NCBI RefSeq assembly: GCF_900129345.1
Contig: NZ_FQVK01000005.1
Coordinates: 110,580-174,579 of the forward strand
From: Ruegeria intermedia
Lineage (GTDB): Bacteria; Pseudomonadota; Alphaproteobacteria; Rhodobacterales; Rhodobacteraceae
Reading direction: 5' to 3'
Length of the DNA: 64,000 bases
Of this stretch, positions 8,191 through 14,786 are shown piece by piece (position 1 is the first letter of the stretch; each line of letters starts with the position of its first letter). Below the pieces are notes generated by a model. The model was given only the letters and a program-made list of their open reading frames with translations. It did not search any database and was not told where the DNA came from. A program made the position numbers and the translations under genes.

Positions 8191-8700
8191 TCAGCCCTTC
8201 TTGTTCCAGGGCGCGGAGGCCATCTTGGGCGGGGCGGAAGCGGCATGCGTTGTCGGCGGCGCTGACGAGGTTGCAGCAGGCTTTGCAGCCATGGCACCCT
8301 CACCTTCAGGCGGCAGATAGGCGATGGCGTTACTCTCGCCGTAGCCGTTCTTCGGGGGCTTGATCTTCACCTGGATCGTCATCGGGATCAGGTGCAGCTC
8401 CTCACTGTCGCTGACATGCATCCGGCCCGTCGCATGACAGATGGCCGACAGCGTCCGCTGTGCAATCTCGACCGTGGTGGGGTTCGGGTTCACGAGGTTC
8501 AGCTGATCAAAGATCTTCCGGCCCTTATGCTGGCCATCCAAAATATCCAGCATCAACCAGAGAAACTGACCCATGCCGTTGCGGGTCACGCGCATCTCGC
8601 TCTCGACAATCTGGGCGCGGTATTTACCTGCGGGCAGAAGCTCATAGGGGGTGGTGGGTTCAACGCTGGTAGCGTCAAAGGACGTGTCAAAACGTGCCAT
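8191..8700 (-). CDS. DUF669-type phage protein, probable ssDNA-binding role (169 aa)
   Basis: Matches the DUF669 phage family: an N-terminal YELLPAGKYRAQIVESEM strand pair (19-36), then WLMLDILDGQHKGRKIFDQLNLVNPN (48-73) and TLSAICHATG. The last 35 residues or so are an Ala/Pro/Ser linker ending in a basic PWNKKG. These proteins are found beside single-strand annealing ATPases and are thought to serve as ssDNA-binding or accessory factors; here the next gene upstream is such an ATPase. There is no overlap with its neighbours. Confidence 0.75.
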   Translation of the reverse strand: MARFDTSFDATSVEPTTPYELLPAGKYRAQIVESEMRVTRNGMGQFLWLMLDILDGQHKGRKIFDQLNLVNPNPTTVEIAQRTLSAICHATGRMHVSDSEELHLIPMTIQVKIKPPKNGYGESNAIAYLPPEGEGAMAAKPAATSSAPPTTHAASAPPKMASAPWNKKG

Positions 8701-8721
8701 GGTCGTATCCTTTCAAGGCAA

Positions 8722-9468
8722 TCATTGGGATTGGGGCATGGCTGCGAGGAACTCTGACCACGAAAGCGGCAAAGTGTCCGGCAGGCCGTAACGGTTTTTG
8801 GCAAGGAAGGCGGGACGCTCCTCGGTGTGCATCACGCGCGCGCCGGACCCGAGCGCCCGGGTCACCTTCTTGTTGAAGCCGACATCGGATTTGGCGACCG
8901 AGATCTGATAGTTGGCAAAGAGCACCACATCAGAATGCTCCTGCAGCAGCGCCGAGGCGCGGGTCTGCAGCTTGATCACATACCGGTCGTAAGGCTCATG
9001 CTCTGGGCTGTCGAAACGCTTGATGTCGGTATGGGCAATCTGGATGACCACCATGCCTTTGCGGTCGCGCAGCGCATTCAGCTTATCGAGATATTCCCGC
9101 CAAATGGTCAGGGCTTCTGCGAAGCCCTTGCCAAAGCCCGGGGTTTCGATCGACTGCCAACCATTGCGTTTGCACGCCTCAGCCCAGATCAGCGGCTCAA
9201 GCCAGTCGACGCTGTCAACGACGACCGTGCCGTAATCGTGATCTTCCTCCAGCAAGGCGTCGAGCGCTTGTGCAACTTCGGCATAGCTGGTCGCCAACGG
9301 AAAATGCGGGACCTGCAGTTTGCCAAGCCCATCCTCGGTCATGATGAACACCGGCGCGCCCGCGTCAGCGGCAAAAGTGGATTTACCCACTCCGGCAACC
9401 CCGTGGATCAGGATGCGCGGCGGCTGGAGCACCGAACTGGTGCGCAGAGATGCGAGAGAAATAGCCAT
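8722..9468 (-). CDS. Sak4-like RecA-fold ATPase (phage recombinase, 248 aa)
   Basis: Compact RecA/RAD51-like NTPase of the phage AAA_24/Sak4 type, probably promoting strand annealing during phage recombination. Walker A is GVAGVGKST (23-31) and Walker B is TVVVDSVDW (81-89). Later conserved parts are VVIQIAHTDIKRFDSPEHEPYDRY and a sensor region near LQTRASALL. The C-terminus, LPLSWSEF, is typical of the family. The start ATG shares one base with the stop of the preceding gene. Together with DUF669 and the PD-(D/E)XK nuclease it forms a recognisable recombination unit. Confidence 0.8.
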   Translation of the reverse strand: MAISLASLRTSSVLQPPRILIHGVAGVGKSTFAADAGAPVFIMTEDGLGKLQVPHFPLATSYAEVAQALDALLEEDHDYGTVVVDSVDWLEPLIWAEACKRNGWQSIETPGFGKGFAEALTIWREYLDKLNALRDRKGMVVIQIAHTDIKRFDSPEHEPYDRYVIKLQTRASALLQEHSDVVLFANYQISVAKSDVGFNKKVTRALGSGARVMHTEERPAFLAKNRYGLPDTLPLSWSEFLAAMPQSQ

Positions 9469-9953
9469 CAGCGCACCTCCTCGCTCAGCACCAAGCGGAA
9501 CTTGGGCTTGCCGGTCCGGACCGTACGCGCAGGCTCAAAACCTTTGCGCCAGCTTTCTGGCAGCGCCGTGTATTTGCGCTCTGACACCTTCAACGTGGTC
9601 TCGATGAACTCGGCCGGGTCTTCGCCAGCCGAGGCGATGTTTTCTGCGATCTGGGCGAGTTGCGCCTGATCCCAATCGATCCGTTTGGTCAGGTCCGAAA
9701 TCACTGTGACGCCACCATCTTCGAAGCGGATCGTGCCGGTGTCCTTGCCTGCCTCAGACCGGCATTCGGCAGCACGCTCGGCGTATTTCAGTGAGATGGC
9801 ACCATCGAGCCAATCCGAGACCGTCTTGGCCTGGGTGAGCTGCTGATCAGCCGCATCCCGCAGCATTGCCAGCTGATCAGCGGGCAGTGCCGCGATTTGG
9901 CCGACCGGCATGCGGTGGATATCGGCCAGTGTGATGTGGTTAGAAATTGTCAT
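9468..9953 (-). CDS. Conserved-type phage protein of unknown function (161 aa)
   Basis: Mostly helical acidic protein: an N-terminal LADIHRMPVGQIAALPADQ repeat-like segment, a central RFEDGGVTVISDLTKRIDWDQAQL and a C-terminal basic RTVRTGKPKFRLVLSEEVR. No enzyme motif is visible. Its place directly before the Sak4-like ATPase, with a one-base TGATG overlap, suggests a role in the same recombination step, perhaps as a DNA-binding or loading factor. That role is inference. Confidence 0.6.
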   Translation of the reverse strand: MTISNHITLADIHRMPVGQIAALPADQLAMLRDAADQQLTQAKTVSDWLDGAISLKYAERAAECRSEAGKDTGTIRFEDGGVTVISDLTKRIDWDQAQLAQIAENIASAGEDPAEFIETTLKVSERKYTALPESWRKGFEPARTVRTGKPKFRLVLSEEVR

Positions 9954-9964
9954 ATCGGTACCCC

Positions 9965-10174
9965 TTATGCCGACATTGGGCGGTGGGGCTCGTGGTCCGA
10001 GCCGCGGATTTGCTCAACCTCGAAAGCCTCAACGTCTTCGAGCCGGTAAATGACCCGGCCACCGAGCTTGATGAATTTCGGGCCTTCGCCCGTCCACCGC
10101 CAACGCTCCAGCGTGCGATGTGAAATGTTCCAGCGAGCCGCCAGCTCGATCTGGGAAAGGTGTCTTAGCGCCAT
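9965..10174 (-). CDS. AlpA/excisionase-like helix-turn-helix protein (69 aa)
   Basis: Small MerR-type winged-helix DNA-binding protein of the AlpA/Xis kind (LSQIELAARWNISHRTLERWRWTGEGP, then GGRVIYRLEDVEAFE). It probably regulates the replication operon or directs excision. The start at 10172-10174 has an excellent AAGGAGG six bases upstream; a longer reading to 10414 would run through a terminator and the repeat array and is rejected. It is the first gene of the leftward operon. Four GGAGGCA-type repeats lie 57-98 bases upstream and are its likely own binding sites. Confidence 0.8.
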   Translation of the reverse strand: MALRHLSQIELAARWNISHRTLERWRWTGEGPKFIKLGGRVIYRLEDVEAFEVEQIRGSDHEPHRPMSA

Positions 10175-10230
10175 GTGAACCTCCTTGTGGTTTTTGCGAA
10201 CACTTGCGGGATCACCATGACCGAGGGGCT

Positions 10231-10272
10231 GGGAGGCACCGTGGAGGCAACCGGGAGGCAAACTGGGAGGCA
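10231..10272. repeat. Four iteron-like repeats spaced one helical turn apart
   Basis: GGGAGGCA occurs at 10231-10238, 10253-10260 and 10265-10272, with TGGAGGCA at 10242-10249. Start-to-start spacings are 11, 11 and 12 bases. The array lies between the terminator of the upstream module and the AlpA-like gene. Regular helical phasing suggests cooperative binding by a small regulator or initiator. Confidence 0.65.
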
Positions 10273-10294
10273 GCGAAGTTAGATGCCTTAAAAT

Positions 10295-10319
10295 GAAAAA
10301 AGCCGCCCCGAAGGACGGC
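10295..10319 (-). terminator. Rho-independent terminator with UUCG loop
   Basis: On the minus strand GCCGTCC-TTCG-GGGCGGC is followed by TTTTTT. It is a 7-bp stem (one G-U pair) closed by a stable tetraloop, directly downstream of the 312-aa gene. It separates the unknown two-gene module from the phage replication operon. Confidence 0.85.
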
Positions 10320-10346
10320 CTTTTCATAGAAAAACGTTGGGCAGGA

Positions 10347-11285
10347 TCAGGGATCGATCCAGCAGTTTCCGTTCTCGACCTTGACGAAACGCCATTTGTC
10401 GATATCGCGGCCAAAAGCTTTTTTCAGTGTGTTAACCTGACCACCATAGCCAGCCTCTTCCAGAACAGTGGCAAGACGCAGGACTTTTGACTTTGACCAA
10501 TAGGCCGAAAACAGAATTTCCAAGAACCGACGCTGTTTGTCCCCGCGGAAGGTGAGAGTTTCGCCCCGGTACCAGACGATCCCGCAATCTTCAGAATGAT
10601 CAATCGGGAACCGATGCTGCGCCTCGCCCGGGAAGACCCTTGCGCCGACGGCCTGCGGTGAGATGGCCAGCTTTCCAGGTGCTTTGGCCACATCGGTCAC
10701 ACTGATGATGATGTTCTTCTTACTCGCAGCAACAGGAAGGCGATCGCCCGGCGTGGACGTCAGAATGACACGGACCTCGTCAGGCGGCCTGCGTTCCAAC
10801 AGAGCACCAACCTTTTTCCACACCGTAGGATCTAAAAGCCGACGTGCAAACCAGACCGGCACGGGGAATTTCGCCCCCTTGAGCTGGATGGTGCCAATGT
10901 CCCAGGCGACACTATCGATCAACGAGATCGGGCGCGCCGGGGCAACGCGCTCGAAATCTACCAACATCTTCGCGAAGAGCAGCGGGTAATCAACTGCAAG
11001 AGCTGCGATCTCCTCGGCATCGACCGCAACCCACCGACCGATGCTGTTGTGGTAGCCGTACTGCCTGCGCTCGGCGCACCACTCTGCTGGGATAGGCTCG
11101 TCTTCGAAGTTATCCATCGCGGTGACGACCGGGATATGTCCGGACGCGACCATAAGCTTGGCCTCGAGCAACTGATCCGTTGCCCGAGGTGAAACTTGCC
11201 GCAGGACCGATGCCTGCACCTTGGCAGCGCGGGTCTCCATGACCTGCAGCAGCATATCGACCGCCCGCTTAGACAATGAGGTCAC
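10347..11285 (-). CDS. Unrecognised protein with winged-helix-like ends (312 aa)
   Basis: Not recognised. It is soluble, with no signal peptide or membrane segment. The C-terminal 75 residues (TLTFRGDKQRRFLEILF ... LRLATVLEEAGYGG ... FVKVENGNCWID) look like a winged-helix DNA-binding domain. The N-terminal region (residues 30-100, VSPRATDQLLEAKLMVASG) could be a second helical DNA-binding part. Between them is a beta-rich domain with VRVILTSTPGDRLPVAASKK. It overlaps the upstream 407-aa gene by 17 nt, so the two are coupled, and a terminator follows. It may be a regulator or sensor partner in the module with XRE and ImmA. Confidence 0.65.
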   Translation of the reverse strand: MTSLSKRAVDMLLQVMETRAAKVQASVLRQVSPRATDQLLEAKLMVASGHIPVVTAMDNFEDEPIPAEWCAERRQYGYHNSIGRWVAVDAEEIAALAVDYPLLFAKMLVDFERVAPARPISLIDSVAWDIGTIQLKGAKFPVPVWFARRLLDPTVWKKVGALLERRPPDEVRVILTSTPGDRLPVAASKKNIIISVTDVAKAPGKLAISPQAVGARVFPGEAQHRFPIDHSEDCGIVWYRGETLTFRGDKQRRFLEILFSAYWSKSKVLRLATVLEEAGYGGQVNTLKKAFGRDIDKWRFVKVENGNCWIDP

Positions 11286-12492
11286 CGATGTCGGAGCTGT
11301 CGGTCAGAATGCCCCAACAGCGCAGATACTTGTCGCCGATCAGGCGCTCATGCGGGGTCATGTCCTTCAAATTGCAGCCATGTGGCATGGTCACCGTCAG
11401 CGTCAACGATTTGCCCCGCCCGCCGCTCGGGCCGGGCTGAAACTTGATCGTGAACCGCGCGCGCGTGACGATCCATTCAGGCGCTTCAGATGCAACGGAC
11501 AGGACATGCCCAGAACTGCCAATGTCGAGCCCGATCGTTTCTTCTGCCATTTCCCACACAGTGCGATCGGCGCCCGACATGGATTCGAGGATGATCCTTT
11601 CGTTAGGCTGGCCAACCTCCATAAGACGCAATTCTTTCACGGTGACGTCCGCGATGCCGTCATCAACGTCAGTCGGGAAGTCAAAGGGTTTCAGCAACAT
11701 GCTGAGGTCGTATTCCCGCAGCGGTATATGCTTTTCTTCGAAATCGATCCCAAGCAGGTCCCGCGCCATGTAGGCAGTGAGATCCCTCCGGTCTGCAATT
11801 GTATTGGCCACCACCTCTATGACGCCGGTATCCGCCTCGTAAGTCAGCGCAGCCTCAAAAACCGGCTTCACGATGCGGCGGGACAATGTGCTGTTCGCGT
11901 CAAACCCAAGCATGTCCTCCGGCCGCCCTTCACGATAGACAGCGACCTGAACGAGATCGCATTCCTGATCATCGAGGATGACGCGGTGCCGGTCGAAAAC
12001 ATCGACATGGACATGCGGCGTGTCGAAACGCGCGCGGATTGCCTTGGTGAAGTCAGCTACCGATGCAGCATCCCGGCGGACCACGCGGTCCTTTTCCACC
12101 TCAAATCCGCTCCATGACCGGCCCCGGCGCCTTTCATCGTTGTAGCGGACCTCTTCCGCCTTACGAAACTGGTCTGGTTCATTCAGAAACACCCACAGCG
12201 AACGATTGTTAGCCCCCTCCAGTGTGTCGAACACCTGCCGGTTGATGACGACATTCTGCAGCGCATTCTGGCCCGGTTCGTCTGCGAGAGCAGCGACCTG
12301 ACTGGCATTCATGACAACGCGTTGTTTTTCACGGTCGTCCATGTCGTCGACAGCTTTGATCAGCGGCTCGACGAGCTCCGCCTCGGGCTTGGTCCAATCG
12401 ACCGGTGGAAGGGATGTGAACCCGGAGCCGGTAAAATAGTCATGCAACCGTGTGACGGGGGTCTTGCGAAGGAAGGAGGCGATAGCAGTCAT
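11269..12492 (-). CDS. Unrecognised protein, first gene of module (407 aa)
   Basis: Not recognised. It is a large soluble acidic protein with no transmembrane segment and no P-loop or obvious catalytic motif. The N-terminus (ASFLRKTPVTRLHDYFTG) is followed by a helical part (residues about 50-95), a region rich in Arg and Asp (RYNDERRRGRSWSGFEVEKDRVV) and a beta-rich second half. The start at 12490-12492 has AAAGGG upstream and lies next to the operator region; a longer reading would run through the operators. It is divergent from the XRE repressor, so it is probably repressed by it. Confidence 0.65.
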   Translation of the reverse strand: MTAIASFLRKTPVTRLHDYFTGSGFTSLPPVDWTKPEAELVEPLIKAVDDMDDREKQRVVMNASQVAALADEPGQNALQNVVINRQVFDTLEGANNRSLWVFLNEPDQFRKAEEVRYNDERRRGRSWSGFEVEKDRVVRRDAASVADFTKAIRARFDTPHVHVDVFDRHRVILDDQECDLVQVAVYREGRPEDMLGFDANSTLSRRIVKPVFEAALTYEADTGVIEVVANTIADRRDLTAYMARDLLGIDFEEKHIPLREYDLSMLLKPFDFPTDVDDGIADVTVKELRLMEVGQPNERIILESMSGADRTVWEMAEETIGLDIGSSGHVLSVASEAPEWIVTRARFTIKFQPGPSGGRGKSLTLTVTMPHGCNLKDMTPHERLIGDKYLRCWGILTDSSDIGDLIV

Positions 12493-12547
12493 AGTAGCCC
12501 TTTCTGGCGAGGAGGATGAAGGAATCGGCGCAAAGCGATACGATGAT

Positions 12548-12616
12548 GTTCGATATACACCGAACAAACCGCCAAGTCTACTTGCGCGAAACGATTTTGT
12601 TCGGCATACCGAACAA
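12548..12616. promoter_or_regulatory. Divergent promoter region with two repressor-type palindromes
   Basis: Operator 2 is near perfect: TTGTTCGG-CATA-CCGAACAA at 12597-12616. Operator 1 has half-sites GTTCG (12548-12552) and CGAAC (12561-12565), and shares CCGAACAA with operator 2. They lie between the 407-aa gene (start 12492) and the XRE gene (start 12651). They are probably the XRE protein's binding sites, controlling both directions. The half-site spacing differs (8 versus 6 nt), so affinities may differ. Confidence 0.75.
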
Positions 12617-12650
12617 GCTTCCTACAACCAAGGAAAACAAGGATGATACT

Positions 12651-12971
12651 ATGACCACGTCCCTCGGCGCCAAGATCAAGCGCCATCGCCAGGAGAAGGG
12701 ATACTCCCTCGATAAGCTCGCGGAATTGACCGACTCGAGCAAGAGCTACATTTGGGAATTGGAAAACCGCGACGCACGAAAGCCGTCGGGAGAAAAATTG
12801 ACCCGGATCGCTCAGGCCCTCGAGGTCACCACCGATTATCTGCTGGATGAAAGCGAAGAGCCCGGAGACGCGGTTCTGAAGGAGGCCTTCTTCCGCAAAT
12901 TCAGCAAGCTCGCCCCGGACGACCAAGCTAAGATCACTCAGATGATCGATATGTGGGGAAAGAAGGATTGA
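12651..12971 (+). CDS. XRE-family transcriptional repressor (106 aa)
   Basis: Small helix-turn-helix regulator: SLGAKIKRHRQEKGYSLDKL then SKSYIWELENRDARKPSGEK and LARIAQAL-type helix 5 (residues 5-70), followed by a short acidic tail. The start at 12651 has AAGGA upstream; a longer reading would cover the operators. It overlaps an ImmA/IrrE peptidase gene, the arrangement seen in ImmR-ImmA pairs, where the peptidase cleaves the repressor. It is therefore likely an immunity repressor that binds the GTTCGG/CCGAAC palindromes upstream. Confidence 0.85.
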   Translation: MTTSLGAKIKRHRQEKGYSLDKLAELTDSSKSYIWELENRDARKPSGEKLTRIAQALEVTTDYLLDESEEPGDAVLKEAFFRKFSKLAPDDQAKITQMIDMWGKKD

Positions 12972-13888
12972 GCCTGCCCACGACGCCACAGGGTTGGGCA
13001 ATCCGCCTTACGCAGATCCTGTCGCTGCATCAGGCAGCGCATGGGCTACCGCGGTTTCCAATCGATGTGGCCGCGCTGGCGCAGGATTTCTCACGACAGG
13101 TGTTTCCGGACGCACCGATCACCATGGTCGGCGGGTTGGACCTGTCCAAGGGCGTCGAAGGCATGTTGATGCCGCACCCCAACGGTTCCGGTGAGTGGGG
13201 TATCATTTACAATGAGACCATCCGTTCGCCGGGGCGGCGGAACTTCACGCTGGCCCATGAGCTGGGCCACTACCTGCTGCACCGGCAGACCAACCCCAAC
13301 GGCCTTGAGTGTAGCAACCGCAATATGGCTGACTGGGATGAGGGCCGGAACAAGATCGAAGGTGAGGCCAATACTTTTGCCTCCTACCTGTTGATGCCGC
13401 TCGACGATTTCCGTGAGCAGATCAAGGGTCGCGTCATTGATATCGATGTGATGACTGATTTGGCCGACCGCTATGCCGTGTCGCTCACGGCGGCGATCCT
13501 GAAATGGATGACCATCACCGACAAGCGGGCGATGATCGTGGTTGGCAAGGAGGGGTTCATCGACTGGGCATGGTCCAGCGAGCCTTTGCTGAAATCTGGC
13601 GTATTCTACAGGGCGCGGCAAACCGTGACCGAGATGCCAGCCGCCTCCTTGGCCGCGCAGGAGGTGGACTGGGATACTGGTCGCCATGGTCACCTTCACC
13701 CGGCAGGTGTCTGGTTGGGATCTGAACCCGTCCATGAAATGACGGTATTCTCGCCCCGCAACGACCAGATGACGATCTCGCTGCTGCTTTATCCTGACCG
13801 TGCTCCATCCCGATGGGAGATGGCCGAGCTGGAAGAAGAGCAGACCGTCGATACGTTCGACAAATTCATGGATGGACGGACAGGCTGA
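12953..13888 (+). CDS. ImmA/IrrE-family metallopeptidase (311 aa)
   Basis: Zinc peptidase with HELGH at 102-106 and the downstream Glu in EGEANTFASYLLMP (136-149), the standard ImmA/IrrE (M78) pattern. The C-terminal 130 residues form an extra domain (IVVGKEGFIDWAWSS...) that could sense a signal. The start is uncertain: GTG at 12953 within the end of the XRE gene is used here; TTG at 12968 is the alternative, but it abuts the GAAGGA sequence with no spacing. The 19-nt overlap implies coupling. It probably inactivates the XRE repressor in response to stress. Confidence 0.85.
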   Translation: MGKEGLSLPTTPQGWAIRLTQILSLHQAAHGLPRFPIDVAALAQDFSRQVFPDAPITMVGGLDLSKGVEGMLMPHPNGSGEWGIIYNETIRSPGRRNFTLAHELGHYLLHRQTNPNGLECSNRNMADWDEGRNKIEGEANTFASYLLMPLDDFREQIKGRVIDIDVMTDLADRYAVSLTAAILKWMTITDKRAMIVVGKEGFIDWAWSSEPLLKSGVFYRARQTVTEMPAASLAAQEVDWDTGRHGHLHPAGVWLGSEPVHEMTVFSPRNDQMTISLLLYPDRAPSRWEMAELEEEQTVDTFDKFMDGRTG

Positions 13889-14005
13889 TTCGGCTCAGCG
13901 GCAACGATCGGCACTCCGCGTACTCGTATATTCATTACGCAGAGATACGCGGCTTTACGCGCAAGTCGCAGCTGTCCTCAAAGCATTGATTTACTTGTCT
14001 TTTCT

Positions 14006-14019
14006 GTATCTTGAGATAC
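14006..14019. promoter_or_regulatory. Palindrome upstream of the recombinase operon
   Basis: GTATCT-TG-AGATAC lies 35 bases before the first gene of the integration operon, in a locally AT-rich stretch that includes TTGTCT and TACCTT boxes 16 nt apart. It is a candidate operator over a promoter, without a matched consensus. Confidence 0.4.
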
Positions 14020-14053
14020 CTTCTGGCCATCATCTCAATCGCGAAAAGTCGCC

Positions 14054-14302
14054 ATGCCCAAGAACACATCAGGCCCGATTTCGGGTCCCAATCCACTATG
14101 TCCTGAGCGCATGTCAGCAGACGCGCGCCTCGAAGAAATTGGCCGCATCCTCGCTGCAGCTGTGGTTCGGCTGAACGCCGAACAGTCCAGCGATTTATCT
14201 TCTGAGAACGGAGACAGTTTCGTGGACTTCTCGCCCCGAAAGAGCGGTGGTCGTCGTGCAAAACGTATCCGCATCGGAGGAATTGATGAAGCATCACAAT
14301 AA
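14054..14302 (+). CDS. Small protein of the recombinase operon (82 aa)
   Basis: Basic small protein with a central helix (MSADARLEEIGRILAAAVVRL, residues 20-40) and a basic C-terminus (SPRKSGGRRAKRIR). The function is unknown. It resembles the small first gene often seen ahead of DUF2924 and large serine recombinase genes in alphaproteobacteria (recalled pattern, not searched). It overlaps the DUF2924 gene by 17 nt. The start may instead be the internal ATG at 14111. It could be an accessory or directionality factor for the recombinase, which is inference. Confidence 0.55.
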   Translation: MPKNTSGPISGPNPLCPERMSADARLEEIGRILAAAVVRLNAEQSSDLSSENGDSFVDFSPRKSGGRRAKRIRIGGIDEASQ

Positions 14303-14786
14303 GATAACCCCAGCATTACCAGGTAGCGATCCAAACCTGGACCAGACGGTACTGTCGCGCATGGCCGCCCTGAAGGCGATGTCGGTCAAGGAACTCAAAG
14401 CCCAATGGGAAAAACTTATCGGCACCTCGGCACCAAACAATAGCCGGGCATTTCTTGAACTTCGGATCGCATATCGGATCCAGGAGCTAACTTACGGCGG
14501 CCCAGATCGGGAAACCCGCCGCATGCTGGATCTGCTGGCAGACGAGGTTGAAGGCCATGCCCGCCGCAAACATCAGATCGCCGATCCCCGCAATCCTGTG
14601 GCCGGAACGAAACTCCTGCGCGAATGGGACGGCGCCGAGCATACCGTCACAGTGCTGAAGGACGGCTTTGACTGGCAAGGCCGTAAATACAAATCACTCT
14701 CGGCCGTGGCCCGCGCCATCACCGGAACGCGCTGGAATGGGTATCGCTTTTTCGGGCTGCGTGAACGCAAGCAGGAGGAAGCATGA
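14286..14786 (+). CDS. DUF2924 domain protein (166 aa)
   Basis: Matches DUF2924: LELRIAYRIQELTYGG, then a C-terminal GTKLLREWDGAEHTVTVLKDGFDWQGRKYKSLSAVARAITGTRWNGYRFFGL region. That C-terminal part resembles a small beta-rich DNA- or protein-binding fold. It is a usual partner of large serine recombinases in alphaproteobacterial mobile elements, but the function is undetermined. The start ATG has GGAGG five bases upstream; an upstream frame without a site is rejected. It overlaps the recombinase as ATGA. Confidence 0.8.
   Translation: MKHHNKITPALPGSDPNLDQTVLSRMAALKAMSVKELKAQWEKLIGTSAPNNSRAFLELRIAYRIQELTYGGPDRETRRMLDLLADEVEGHARRKHQIADPRNPVAGTKLLREWDGAEHTVTVLKDGFDWQGRKYKSLSAVARAITGTRWNGYRFFGLRERKQEEA

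Noticed and set aside
10231..10272. Possible CRISPR-like array
   Set aside because: Repeats are 8 bases with 3-4 base gaps, far too short, and no cas genes are present. It is treated as a binding-site array.
9965..10414. Long form of the AlpA-like gene
   Set aside because: It would read through a terminator and the repeat array, while a perfect AAGGAGG precedes the short start at 10174.
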